Shown one piece after another: positions 14,688 through 23,114 of a DNA stretch of 39,689 bases. The DNA comes from JAWOFN01 sp046497505 [NCBI: bacterium]. Its GTDB lineage: Bacteria; Blakebacterota; Blakebacteria; Blakebacterales. The translations under genes were made by a program, and so were the position numbers. The notes under the pieces are model-generated. The model had not been told where the DNA came from and searched no databases. It saw only the letters and a program-made list of their open reading frames with translations. Positions within the stretch are counted from its first letter, which is position 1. The number at the start of each line of letters is the position of its first letter. The stretch is taken from the NCBI GenBank assembly GCA_046497505.1, contig JAWOFN010000003.1, forward strand, positions 1-39,689, written 5' to 3'.

Positions 14688-16421
14688 TCAGAAGGGATTG
14701 TAGGTGAGGCGAAGGAAGAACTGAAACTCCTGCCCCGCCGAACCCGCCCCGGAGTGGGGCCAGAGCCGGGCCGGTGCCCGCCGAAGGTCCAGCCGGGCGG
14801 TCCAGTGCCGCACGCCGTGGAACTCCAGGAAGGCCCCCGTCCACCCCCCCAGCCGTACCTCCCCGAAGAGGAAGTCCTCGGAGGGGGGGATGATGTACTG
14901 CTCGATACGGCTCACCAGGCCCCCCTTGCGTGCATATCGTCCCCGCAGACCCGCCTCGACGCGCGCAGACACCAGGTAGCGGACCTCCCCCTGGAGCACG
15001 TCCGCGTTCTGTCCCGTCCAGAAACCCAGGTAGTGGCCGGCGTGCTCCCAGTCGTTCACCGGGTACTTGTGCCGGTAGACGTTGGGGAGCACCCGGGTCC
15101 CCTCCACCCACAGGTGCCACCTGCCCTCCTGGAGGGGCGGGGTCCAGGAGGCCCCGAGCTGGAACGCCATCCAGTTGTGATGGGTGGAATCGGCGAAGGT
15201 GTCCCCCATCTGCCACTCGTCCAGGGCGATGGCCCCGTAGAGGGTGGGTCCCCCCGCCGGCGACCAGGTCAGGTCGAGCCCGATCATCGTGTTGTCCGGA
15301 TCGTTCAGATAGTGCTGGGCGTCCCACACCGAGACGGTGGGGACCAGGTAGAGCAGCTCGGGGAAGCGGTCGGCCGCCACGGCCATCTCGGTGAGCCCCA
15401 CCTTCAGCGAGGGGAGGGGATAGAGGTCCAGGCGGTGCCCGATGAGGTACTTCTGCCGCTCGATGGCCCGGAACCGGGTCGGATCGTCCGGCTGGTAGGA
15501 GCGGGTCGAGTCGATGATGCCCGACTTCAGCGATCCCACCACCACCGCGTACCGCAGCCACTCCCCGAAGGCCACCCGGCCCTGCACGTGGCCGAAGCTG
15601 GGGGCGCTGCCCGAGAGCAGGAGGTCCCGCTCCGGGGAGGGGCCCCAGTCGGGTGAGCCGAAGCGCAGGTCCGCGCCCAGGTAGCGGCCGTCCCAGGAGA
15701 GGTGGCCGCTCGACTCGGTGTAGGCGCGGTAGTCTCCGAAGCTGCGCAGCTGGGCGGCCCCCTGCACGGGGTCGTACTTCCATCCCTTGATGGTGCCGCT
15801 CCGGGTCTCCGAACTCTGCCGGTAGCGCGCTGCGTACCCCAGGTTCTCCCCTGCCTGTCCGTAGACCTCCACCCCGCCCCGGCCGACGGCCGCAGGCTCG
15901 AAGTCGGGGGGCAGGTCCTCCCGGCCGGAGTACCCCAGCTCCATGGTCATCTCCCCCTCCAGCCACGCCGGACCCTCGGGGTCCTCCCAGGTGATGGAGA
16001 GGGGAGCGCGGCGCATGGGCTGGACCCGCCATCCGGCCGCCCCTCCCTCCGTTCCCTCCTCGGCCCGGACCCGGTGGATCGCGGCCGCTTCCCGGCCGAA
16101 CTCCCTGAGCTGCCACTCCCCCGACCGGGCCAGGCCGTGGAGTCCCCGCTCCCGCGCCGCCTCGGTCCCGCCGAGCAGGGCCCGGGCCATGGTGAGGCGG
16201 GAAAGGGGACGCTGGTCGAGGTTCAGATAGGACCCGGTGAGCAGACCCGCCCCGCGCAGCCGCTCGAGGACCGGGTAGGAGGGGTGGCCGGTGGGCAGGT
16301 AGACGGTATGGCGTTCGGACGGCGCGACGTCAGGGAGCGTCCCCCCCTGCTGGGCCGATGCGCAGGAGAGGGGCAGGGCGGCGAGCAGGGCCGGCACGAC
16401 CAGGTGACGGATACGGGACAA
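14688..16421 (-). CDS. outer-membrane beta-barrel protein, Wzi/capsule-assembly-like
   Basis: About 577 residues: a signal peptide (HLVVPALLAALPLSCASA, cleaved before QQ), an N-terminal helical plug (PVLERLRGAGLLTGSYL; RPLSRLTMARALLGG), and a long series of amphipathic beta strands ending in a C-terminal aromatic strand FQFFLRLTYNPF, as expected for BAM-inserted barrels. It resembles capsule assembly Wzi-family proteins by this layout, but without a Wzi-specific motif I can confirm. TTG 16421 is used because GGAG lies 9 bases upstream and a candidate promoter lies at 16472-16502; the frame is open to 16520 but that lies upstream of the promoter. It heads a two-gene unit with the DUF3108 protein. 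Confidence 0.75.
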   Translation of the reverse strand: MSRIRHLVVPALLAALPLSCASAQQGGTLPDVAPSERHTVYLPTGHPSYPVLERLRGAGLLTGSYLNLDQRPLSRLTMARALLGGTEAARERGLHGLARSGEWQLREFGREAAAIHRVRAEEGTEGGAAGWRVQPMRRAPLSITWEDPEGPAWLEGEMTMELGYSGREDLPPDFEPAAVGRGGVEVYGQAGENLGYAARYRQSSETRSGTIKGWKYDPVQGAAQLRSFGDYRAYTESSGHLSWDGRYLGADLRFGSPDWGPSPERDLLLSGSAPSFGHVQGRVAFGEWLRYAVVVGSLKSGIIDSTRSYQPDDPTRFRAIERQKYLIGHRLDLYPLPSLKVGLTEMAVAADRFPELLYLVPTVSVWDAQHYLNDPDNTMIGLDLTWSPAGGPTLYGAIALDEWQMGDTFADSTHHNWMAFQLGASWTPPLQEGRWHLWVEGTRVLPNVYRHKYPVNDWEHAGHYLGFWTGQNADVLQGEVRYLVSARVEAGLRGRYARKGGLVSRIEQYIIPPSEDFLFGEVRLGGWTGAFLEFHGVRHWTARLDLRRAPARLWPHSGAGSAGQEFQFFLRLTYNPF

Positions 16422-16471
16422 GGAGTTCGGCTCCGGACGAAGGGTGGACAGGGGACCGGGTTCAGGCACAG

Positions 16472-16502
16472 ATAGTAGGCCTTTCCCGCGGGGGTTGGAC
16501 AA
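16472..16502 (-). promoter_or_regulatory. candidate promoter of the Wzi-like/DUF3108 unit
   Basis: On the minus strand, TTGTCC (16502-16497), a 19-base gap and TACTAT (16477-16472) make a moderate promoter match immediately after the terminator of the upstream gene and about 50 bases before the TTG start. Confidence 0.35.
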
Positions 16503-16535
16503 CAAAAACGAAGGCGGCACGACGGGATCGCCGCC
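16498..16535 (-). terminator. intrinsic terminator of the P5C dehydrogenase gene
   Basis: Read on the minus strand, GGCGGC (16535-16530) and GCCGCC (16518-16513) form a perfect six-pair GC stem with an 11-base loop. A TTCGTTTTTGTTG tail follows (16512-16500). It starts 71 bases after the stop codon of the dehydrogenase. It is the clearest intrinsic terminator in the window. Confidence 0.8.
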
Positions 16536-16605
16536 GCACCGCCTCCTCTGCTCCGGACCCGCACCGCTGCCGGCACAGGCCCCGGGTACCCTCTCCCGGC
16601 CGTGC

Positions 16606-18231
16606 CTACTCGGCTTGGGTCGAGATGTTCTTGGGCTGGGTGAAGAGGAAGAGGTACTCCCTGCCGCCCGCCTTCGAGTCGGTACCGCTCATGTTGAACC
16701 CGCCGAAGGGCTGTCCACCCACCAGCGCGCCGGTGCACTTCCGGTTGATGTAGAGGTTGCCCGCGTGGAAGATCCTCTTCCCCTTCTCGCTCTTCTCGGG
16801 GTTCTCGGTGTAGATGGCACCGGTGAGGCCGTAGATCGTGTTGTTCGCGATCTCCAGCCCGTGATCGTAGTCCTTCACCCTGATGACGGCCAGGACCGGT
16901 CCGAAGACCTCTTCCTGGGCCAGGCGGGAGTCGGGATCGACGTCGGTGATCACCGTGGGCTGGATGAACCAGCCCTCACCCGCCTCGGTGTCCCGATCAC
17001 CGCCGGCCACCAGCTTGCCCCCCTCCTCCTGGCCGATCTGGATGTAGGCCAGGTGGTCGTTCATGGCGGACTCGTTGATGACCGCACCCATGTAGTTGTC
17101 CGGGTCCTCGGTGCTGCCCACCTTGATGGCGTTCACCTTCGGGATGAACTTCTCCATGAACTCGTCGTAGATGTCCTCCACGATGATCAGCCGGGAGCAG
17201 GCGCTGCACTTCTGGCCCTGGTACCCGTAGGCCGACTTGAGCACCCCTTCCACGGCGGAGTCGACATCCGCTTCGCTGTCCACGAGGATGGCGTCCTTGC
17301 CGCCCATCTCCAGGATGGTGCGCTTGATCCAGATCTGCCCCTCGTTGACCTTGGCCGCCTCTTCGTTGATCCGCAGGCCCACTTCCATCGAACCGGTGAA
17401 GGCGATCATGCGGGTGTCGGGGTGCTTGACCAGGTAGTCGCCGGCCTGGGCGCCCGAACCGGGCATGAAGTTGACCACGCCCTCCGGCAGGCCGATGTCC
17501 TGCAGGATCTTGAAGTACTGCCAGCCGATGCCGGGAGAGTCGCTGGAGGGCTTGAGCACCACCGTGTTCCCCGCGACCCATGCCGCGGTGGTCATGCCGC
17601 AGAGGATGGCCATGGGGAAGTTCCACGGCGGGACGACCAGGACCGGACCGAGGGGGATGTACCAGCCCTCGGGGTACTCGCCCGGGATGGGGGTGAGTTC
17701 CTGTCCCTCCCCGTAGCGCACCGCCTCCCGACCGTAGTAGTCGAGGAAGTCGATGGCCTCGGCCACGTCCGCGTCGGCCTCGGCCCAGCTCTTGCTCACT
17801 TCCACGACCATCCAGGCCGCCAGTTCCAAACGCCGTTCCAGCATGAGGTCGGCGGCCTTCCAGGCATACTGCGCCCGGGTCCAGGCGTCGGTCCACTTCC
17901 ACTCCTCGAAGGTCTCCACGGCCGCCTTGATGGCGATGTCCGCTTCCTCCCGGCCGGCCTTCGAGAAGGTGCCGATGACCTCGGAGGGGTCGGCCGGGTT
18001 GCGGGAATCGAAGGTCTTCTCGGCCGTGACCTCCCTGCCGCCCAGCACCAGCGGATAGGTCCTGCCCATCTCGGAGCGGACCTTCGCGATGGCTGCTTCC
18101 ATCGCCTTGCGGTTCTCGGGGGTGGAGAAGTCGATGTACGGCGTGTTCTGGAACTCGCCGCGTTCCTCCATGACCCGGTCGGGCCAGGTCGCCTTCTTCG
18201 CGTACTTCAGAGAGTCTCCGTTCGTCGACAT
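16606..18231 (-). CDS. L-glutamate gamma-semialdehyde (1-pyrroline-5-carboxylate) dehydrogenase
   Basis: A 541-residue aldehyde dehydrogenase that oxidises P5C/glutamate semialdehyde to glutamate with NAD+, the second step of proline breakdown. It shows PWNFPMAILCGMTTAAWVAG (oxyanion Asn, cofactor region), FTGSMEVG, the general-base Glu in LEMGGKDAILVD, the catalytic Cys in GYQGQKCSACSR, and EEVFGPVLAVI. The YQGQKCSACSR wording is typical of the P5CDH group (RocA/PruA catalytic domain). It is monofunctional: no PutA proline dehydrogenase domain and no such gene in view. ATG 18231 has GAAGGAG 9 bases upstream; the open frame to 18441 precedes the likely transcription start. It is a single-gene unit with its own promoter, long leader and terminator. 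Confidence 0.94.
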   Translation of the reverse strand: MSTNGDSLKYAKKATWPDRVMEERGEFQNTPYIDFSTPENRKAMEAAIAKVRSEMGRTYPLVLGGREVTAEKTFDSRNPADPSEVIGTFSKAGREEADIAIKAAVETFEEWKWTDAWTRAQYAWKAADLMLERRLELAAWMVVEVSKSWAEADADVAEAIDFLDYYGREAVRYGEGQELTPIPGEYPEGWYIPLGPVLVVPPWNFPMAILCGMTTAAWVAGNTVVLKPSSDSPGIGWQYFKILQDIGLPEGVVNFMPGSGAQAGDYLVKHPDTRMIAFTGSMEVGLRINEEAAKVNEGQIWIKRTILEMGGKDAILVDSEADVDSAVEGVLKSAYGYQGQKCSACSRLIIVEDIYDEFMEKFIPKVNAIKVGSTEDPDNYMGAVINESAMNDHLAYIQIGQEEGGKLVAGGDRDTEAGEGWFIQPTVITDVDPDSRLAQEEVFGPVLAVIRVKDYDHGLEIANNTIYGLTGAIYTENPEKSEKGKRIFHAGNLYINRKCTGALVGGQPFGGFNMSGTDSKAGGREYLFLFTQPKNISTQAE

Positions 18232-18353
18232 GTCTCGGTACTCCTTCAAAACGTCTTCGGCCTCACGACCCGCCGGCGGATCGGGGTCGGAGCCATCGGA
18301 CTGCTGAGGAATCGTTCGTTTCGTCCGGGAACGAGGAACCGGTCTTGCAAGAT

Positions 18354-18368
18354 GCCGTCGGTGACGGC
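18354..18368 (-). other. perfect hairpin in the long 5' leader of the P5C dehydrogenase mRNA
   Basis: GCCGTC (18354-18359), a 3-base spacer and GACGGC (18363-18368) form a six-pair stem. It lies in a predicted leader of about 170 bases between the candidate promoter and ATG 18231. No known riboswitch class is recognised. Confidence 0.35.
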
Positions 18369-18411
18369 GAAGTCCGTTCGAGCCGCCCGGGACCGGGGGC
18401 TCGGTGGGCGC

Positions 18412-18441
18412 AATATAGGGAGGAGTCCCTGACCCGGGCAA
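18412..18441 (-). promoter_or_regulatory. candidate promoter of the P5C dehydrogenase gene
   Basis: Minus strand: TTGCCC (18441-18436), an 18-base gap and TATATT (18417-18412). The -10 matches the consensus at five of six positions in an otherwise GC-rich gap. It would give a leader of about 170 bases. Confidence 0.5.
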
Positions 18442-18461
18442 ACCGGACTCGACACTCCGGT
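18442..18461 (-). terminator. weak terminator-like hairpin after the hybrid sensor kinase gene
   Basis: ACCGGA (18442-18447 on the plus strand) and TCCGGT (18456-18461) form a perfect six-pair stem with an 8-base loop, 23 bases after the kinase stop. Only a short TT follows on the minus strand, and it abuts the -35 of the next gene. Confidence 0.35.
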
Positions 18462-18483
18462 ACCGATCGGGTGAGCGGTTCCC

Positions 18484-20223
18484 TCAGCCTTCGAGGACCT
18501 CCCGGACCTTCCGCGAGAGGGTGTGGGGGGTGAAGGGCTTGGCGAGGAAGGCACCGCCCTCCGCGAGCATGCCGCTGCGGGCGATCGCCTCGTCCGCATA
18601 TCCCGACATGAAGATCACCTTCAGGTCCTCCCGTTCCGAACGCCCCGCCCGGGCCACGTCGGTGCCGTGCATGTCGGGCAGCACCAGGTCGGTGAGGAGG
18701 AGGTCGGTCCCTGCGGCTCCTCCTTCCAGCACTTCCAGGGCCTCGCGGCCCGTCTCCGCCGTCGTGACGTCGTAGCCGCGGTCCTCCAGGATCTCTCGGG
18801 CCAGTTCCCGCAGGGACTCCTCGTCCTCCACCACCAGGACCCGCTCGTTTCCCCGGCTCTCCCTCCCCGCGGGGACCTCCCGGCTCTCCTCTTCGTCGCC
18901 CCCCTCCGCGCGCGGTATGTAGATCTTGAACGTGGTCCCCTCGCCCGGCTCGCTGTAGACCCAGATGTTCCCGCCCATCTGCTTCACGATACCGTAGACG
19001 GTGGAGAGACCCAGACCCGTCCCCTCCTCTTTGGTGGTGAAGAAGGGTTCGAAGACCCGGTCCTGGGTCCGCCGGTCCATGCCCACACCGGTGTCGCTCA
19101 CCGAGAGCAGCACGTACTCCCCCGGGCTCGATCCCAGGTGTTCGCGTGCGTACACCTCGTCCAGGTCGACCGTCTGCAGTTCGATCACCAGCCGCCCCCC
19201 CTCCGGCATGGCGTCCCGCGCGTTCACCACCAGGTTCAACACGATCTGCTCGATATGGACCGGGTCGGAGAGGACCGGCGCCGGTACCTCCAGGGCCATC
19301 TCCAGTTCGATGTCCTCCCGAAGGAGCCGCCTCACCATCCCCTCCATCCCTCCCAGGATGTCCGCCAGGAAGAGGCGCCGCGCCTCACCCTCCGGATCGC
19401 GTCGTGCGAAGGTGAGGAGCCTGCGGGTGAGGGCCGCGGCCCGCTCGCTGCTCTCCTGGATCTGCTCGACCCGGCGGCGGGGCCCGTTCTGCCGGGGCAG
19501 TTCGTGCAGGAGCAGCCCGCAGTTGGCCATGATCGCCGTGAGGATGTTGTTGAAATCGTGGGCCACCTCGCCGGTCACCTGCCCCACACTCTCGAGCCGC
19601 TGGGCCCGGGACATCTGCCGTTCGAGTTCGTGTTCCCGGGTCACGTCGAGGATGATACCTTCGAGCAGCCTCTCATCCGACCCGGAGGGGTCGACACCCC
19701 GTCCCTGCTCCCAGACCCACTTCTCATCCCCGGTCCGGGGCAGGATGCGATACTCGACCCGGAACGGCTCGCCCCGCTCCACGGCCTCCTCGACACCGGT
19801 GCGCACCCGGGATCGGTCATCCGGATGGATCAGGTCCGCGTAGGCGACGGTCCGGTTGCCCACCAGGTCCTCGGGCGCGTAGCCCGTGAGCTCCTCACAT
19901 CCCCCGTTCAGGAACAGCATCGTCCAGTGCCGATCGATGCGGCAGCGGTAGGCTATGCCGGGGATGTTCGCGAGCAGCGTCTCCATCACCCGCCGGGCCT
20001 CCAGGAGGTCCTTCGAGGCCTTCCGCACCAGGAGGTAGACCAGCAGGGCGCTGGCCAGCACGAAGGTGAGCCCCTTGACGGTCTGGATCGAGGCGCCCTC
20101 GGTGAGCGCGTCGGTGATGAGGATCCAGGCCGACCCGAGGACCCAGTAGATCACCGCGACGCGGATGGGCATCCCGTGCCCGGGGAGGAAGGAGGAGCCG
20201 CTGCTGCGGATGGCGGGACTCAC
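18484..20223 (-). CDS. hybrid sensor histidine kinase (2 TM helices, PAS, HisKA, HATPase, receiver)
   Basis: A 579-residue kinase. Two membrane helices (IRVAVIYWVLGSAWILITDA and VKGLTFVLASALLVYLLV, about residues 20-70) flank a very short outside loop, so sensing is probably cytosolic or in the membrane. A PAS domain follows (IPGIAYRCRIDRHW through HPDDRSRV, and the PAC part VEYRILPRTGDEKWVW). The H-box is EVAHDFNNILTAI, the N-box NLVVNARDAMP, and the ATP lid has DTGVGMD and GTGLGLSTVYGIVKQ. A C-terminal receiver has phospho-Asp in LLLTDLVLPDMHG and Lys in FLAKPF. The start is GTG 20223 or ATG 20172; no ribosome site decides. It has its own promoter and no cognate output gene nearby. Confidence 0.92.
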   Translation of the reverse strand: MSPAIRSSGSSFLPGHGMPIRVAVIYWVLGSAWILITDALTEGASIQTVKGLTFVLASALLVYLLVRKASKDLLEARRVMETLLANIPGIAYRCRIDRHWTMLFLNGGCEELTGYAPEDLVGNRTVAYADLIHPDDRSRVRTGVEEAVERGEPFRVEYRILPRTGDEKWVWEQGRGVDPSGSDERLLEGIILDVTREHELERQMSRAQRLESVGQVTGEVAHDFNNILTAIMANCGLLLHELPRQNGPRRRVEQIQESSERAAALTRRLLTFARRDPEGEARRLFLADILGGMEGMVRRLLREDIELEMALEVPAPVLSDPVHIEQIVLNLVVNARDAMPEGGRLVIELQTVDLDEVYAREHLGSSPGEYVLLSVSDTGVGMDRRTQDRVFEPFFTTKEEGTGLGLSTVYGIVKQMGGNIWVYSEPGEGTTFKIYIPRAEGGDEEESREVPAGRESRGNERVLVVEDEESLRELAREILEDRGYDVTTAETGREALEVLEGGAAGTDLLLTDLVLPDMHGTDVARAGRSEREDLKVIFMSGYADEAIARSGMLAEGGAFLAKPFTPHTLSRKVREVLEG

Positions 20224-20372
20224 AGCAGCGGGAAGGAACGGGGCGAAGGGTCGGCTCGATGAGGATGACGGGGCAGGGCGGCCATGGGCTTCCTCCAGAA
20301 CGGGCGACGTGACGGCCGTGCTCCCCCGTCAGTTCACGGTCGTCGTCCTTCTCACCTTCACCATTCCATGAG

Positions 20373-20402
20373 ATTCTAGACCCCTGCCCGGCCGCCGGTC
20401 AA
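20373..20402 (-). promoter_or_regulatory. promoter of the hybrid sensor kinase gene
   Basis: Minus strand: TTGACC (20402-20397), an 18-base gap and TAGAAT (20378-20373), with five of six matches in each box. It lies right after the stop of the aminotransferase gene and about 150 bases before the kinase start. Confidence 0.6.
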
Positions 20403-20406
20403 ACCC

Positions 20407-21618
20407 TCACCCCCCGATCACCTGCTCCATGGCCTCGTAGAGGACCGTGAGCTGTTCCGGCATGCCGGTGGAGATGCGCAGGTGCCGCGGGGAGTGGCGG
20501 TAGGTGCGCACGTAGACGTGACGTTCCGCCAGCGCATCCCGGATCGGGCGGGTGGGCCGGCCGAAGTCCGCCCAGACGAAACCGGCCTGGCTGGGAAGGG
20601 GGCGCCCTCCGAAGCTGGGTATCTCCCGCTGCAGCGATTCCCGGGCCGAGCGGTTCATCTCCACGGTCTCGACCTGGAGGGCCGCGTCGTCGAGGGCGGC
20701 CATGGCGGCGAAGATGGCCGGGTTGTTCAGGTTCAGGACCAGGCGGTGGGGGCGCAGTCCCTCGATCGTGTCGATGTGCCCCACCGCGTAGCCCACACGC
20801 ATGCCCGCCAGGCCGTACACCTTGCTGAAGGTCCGCAGGACCACCAGGCCGGGTCGCCCCGCGGCCCTCGAGAGCATGCTCTCGTACTCGGGGTGGTCCA
20901 CGAACTCGTGATAGGCCTCGTCCACGACGATGAGGGTCTTCGGACCCACCTCGGCCAGGGTCCGCTCCATCTCCCGGACCGGGATGATGCGGCCCGTGGG
21001 GTTGTTCGGGTTGCAGAGGTAGAGGATCCGGGTGCGACGGGAGACCTCCCCGCGCATGGCAGCGAGGTCCGCCCTCCCCTCCTCGTCCACCGGGACCGAG
21101 ATCACCTTGCCCCCCCGGACCCGGGCATAGCGGTCGATGGTCGGATAGGTCGGGAAGGCCTGCACCATCTCCGTACCCCGACCCATCACCGCGTCGGGAC
21201 ACACCTTGAGCATCTCGGTGGATCCGCATCCCATGAGGATGCTGTCCGGGTCCACGCTGTGGTGGTCCGCCAGCCTGCGGACGAGCCGGCCCTCGGCGTC
21301 GGGGTATCGGTTGGCCAGCTCGAGGGCGTCGGCCAGGGCCCGCCGCTCCTCGACACTGGGAGCGAGGGGGTTCTCGTTCTGGTCGAGCTGGACCGCCGCG
21401 GGGTCCTGGATGACGGGAGGGTCGGTGAAGGACCCGTCCCCCCGCCGGAAGCCTTCGGGGATCCTTCGATCCGGCTCCACCGGCACCGCCGCCGCCTGGC
21501 CCGGCATCGAAGCCGCGGCCAGGCCCGCACCCAGCAGGCCCAGGAAACTCCTGCGGGCCACCACGCCCGGCCTCTCACCCGAGAGGTCGACTGCATCCGG
21601 TTCGATCGGCCGTCTCAT
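20407..21618 (-). CDS. HisC-like PLP aminotransferase with Tat signal peptide
   Basis: A 403-residue fold-type I aminotransferase closest in wording to histidinol-phosphate aminotransferase: LDQNENPLAPS at the N-terminus, CNPNNPTG, VDEAYHEFVD, and the PLP-Lys motif RTFSKVYGLAGMRVGY. It is unusual because the N-terminus carries a twin-arginine signal, VARRSFLGLLGAGLAAASM (about residues 20-38) with an AxA-type site near GQAAA, so it is likely exported folded with PLP bound. ATG 21618 follows an excellent AAGGAGGAC ribosome site. It starts 29 bases after the S9 peptidase stop and is probably co-transcribed with it. No his genes are nearby, so a role in histidine synthesis is unlikely; a periplasmic amino-acid or amine substrate is an inference. 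Confidence 0.88.
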   Translation of the reverse strand: MRRPIEPDAVDLSGERPGVVARRSFLGLLGAGLAAASMPGQAAAVPVEPDRRIPEGFRRGDGSFTDPPVIQDPAAVQLDQNENPLAPSVEERRALADALELANRYPDAEGRLVRRLADHHSVDPDSILMGCGSTEMLKVCPDAVMGRGTEMVQAFPTYPTIDRYARVRGGKVISVPVDEEGRADLAAMRGEVSRRTRILYLCNPNNPTGRIIPVREMERTLAEVGPKTLIVVDEAYHEFVDHPEYESMLSRAAGRPGLVVLRTFSKVYGLAGMRVGYAVGHIDTIEGLRPHRLVLNLNNPAIFAAMAALDDAALQVETVEMNRSARESLQREIPSFGGRPLPSQAGFVWADFGRPTRPIRDALAERHVYVRTYRHSPRHLRISTGMPEQLTVLYEAMEQVIGG

Positions 21619-21647
21619 CACGCTGTCCTCCTTGTCCGGTCTCCCCG

Positions 21648-23045
21648 CTAGCGCCTGATGGCCCCCTCGGTGTCCACCACCGGCTCGCCGTCCACCAGGT
21701 AGGCGGTGAACCAGTCCCCGTACTCCTTCAGCCGGCGCACCAGCAGCCACGGCTCGCCGGTACGGCTCAGACCGTGAGAGGAGTCGGGGAAGAGGACCAT
21801 CTTCACCGGCACCTCGTTCTTCTTGAGGGCCCGGAACCACGCCTCTCCGTCCGCCATGGGCGTCCGGTAGTCGTTGATGCTGTGGATGATCAGGGTGGGG
21901 GTGGTCACCCCGTCCGCCCAGACGAAGGGGCTCAGCGCCATGGCCAGGCGGTAGGAGCCCTCCTCGGTGCCCTGGAAGGGCCACGGCTTGCCGCCGAACT
22001 CCCGCTCCACCAGACCGGAGGCGTCGGAGACGCCGTAGAAGGTGAGCCAGTTGCAGATGCTCCGGGCGGTGATCGCGGCCTTGAAGCGGTCGTTGTGGGC
22101 GGTGATCCAGTTGGTCATGAACCCGCCGTAGGAACCGCCGGTCACACCCAGCCGCTCGGTGTCCACGATCCCCCGGTCGATGACGATGTCCAGGGCCTGC
22201 ATGTAGTCCTTGTAGTCGTCGATCCCCCAGGCCTCCATGATCATGTTGGCGAAGTGGGTCCCGTACCCGCCGGACCCCCGTGGGTTGATGTAGAGCACGA
22301 GCATGCCCTTCCCCGCCAGCATCTGGAACTCGGGGAACCAGGTCTCGGCATAGAGGGAATGGGGCCCGCCGTGGATGGAGAGGACCAGGGGGTATTTCTC
22401 CCCCTCCCGGTAGTCCGGCGGGTACATCAGCCACGCCTCGATCTCGGGCCGCTCGCCGGAGGGGGCCTCGTTCCGCATCATGTGCTCCACCCCCCGGTCC
22501 AGCAGGCCGTCGAGCCATTCCCGGTCGTGGGGGGCCCCCTCGAAGGTGAAGCGCTCGACCCTGCCGAGCTCCACCCCTTCGAGCCACTCGTCGTTGATAT
22601 GGGAGACCCGCACCTCGTCGGAACCGTCGATATCGGCCGCGAAGACCTCCCACGGCCGTTCGGCCGTGTCCTTGACGTAGGCCATCTTCGTCATCGCCCT
22701 GTCGAAACTCACGCTGCCCAGGCTGTGGCGGCCGCTGGTGATCGTTGTGATCTCCCCGCCCGACGCGGGAGCACTGCACACCTGGCTCTGGCCTCCGATC
22801 CGGGAGGTGAAGAGGACCCGGCGCCCGTCCGCCGAGAAGGTCACGCCGCTCATGCCGTATACCCAGTCCGTCCCGATGTCCGCCACCTTCTCCCCCCGGG
22901 AGGAGATCACCCGCAGGAAGGGGTCGCTCTCCCGGTCCGGCCGGACCGTGTAGGCCATCCGCCTGCCGTCACCGGACATGGCGATCCCCCGGACGGAGGT
23001 GTCCTCGGTATAGACCAGGCGCCCCTCCCCGCCGTCGGCGGGCAT
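21648..23045 (-). CDS. S9 (prolyl oligopeptidase family) peptidase, C-terminal catalytic piece of an interrupted gene
   Basis: A 465-residue segment with the end of a beta-propeller (SGDGRRMAYTVRP, FSADGRRVLFTSR) and a complete alpha/beta-hydrolase domain: nucleophile Ser in GVTGGSYGGFMTNW, Asp in HSINDYRTPMADGE and His in FPDSSHGLSRTG. It is in the same frame as the N-terminal piece (23103-23993) and separated only by one TAG at 23105-23103 and ten Glu codons. The first Met after the stop is at 23045; no close ribosome site exists, but the GAG/GAA tract upstream is Shine-Dalgarno-like. The intact reading would be a 781-residue secreted peptidase. It could be a pseudogene, two peptides made by re-initiation, or a sequencing error. 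Confidence 0.85.
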   Translation of the reverse strand: MPADGGEGRLVYTEDTSVRGIAMSGDGRRMAYTVRPDRESDPFLRVISSRGEKVADIGTDWVYGMSGVTFSADGRRVLFTSRIGGQSQVCSAPASGGEITTITSGRHSLGSVSFDRAMTKMAYVKDTAERPWEVFAADIDGSDEVRVSHINDEWLEGVELGRVERFTFEGAPHDREWLDGLLDRGVEHMMRNEAPSGERPEIEAWLMYPPDYREGEKYPLVLSIHGGPHSLYAETWFPEFQMLAGKGMLVLYINPRGSGGYGTHFANMIMEAWGIDDYKDYMQALDIVIDRGIVDTERLGVTGGSYGGFMTNWITAHNDRFKAAITARSICNWLTFYGVSDASGLVEREFGGKPWPFQGTEEGSYRLAMALSPFVWADGVTTPTLIIHSINDYRTPMADGEAWFRALKKNEVPVKMVLFPDSSHGLSRTGEPWLLVRRLKEYGDWFTAYLVDGEPVVDTEGAIRR

Positions 23046-23072
23046 CAGGTAGATCCCGAACTCTACCTGGCG

Positions 23073-23114
23073 CTCCTCTTCCTCCTCCTCTTCCTCCTCC
23101 TCCTACTCTTCTTC
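23073..23114 (-). repeat. GAG/GAA triplet tract encoding poly-Glu, containing the amber codon
   Basis: On the minus strand the tract reads GAA GAA GAG, then TAG, then ten GAG/GAA codons. If the TAG were GAG (one G to T change) it would encode 14 consecutive Glu. Acidic low-complexity linkers like this occur between blades of S9 propellers. The tract is also rich in Shine-Dalgarno-like GGAGG. Confidence 0.8.

Noticed and set aside
20331-20367. Possible 11-codon leader peptide (minus strand) before the sensor kinase
   Set aside because: It has no ribosome site and no clear attenuator hairpin with a T-run.
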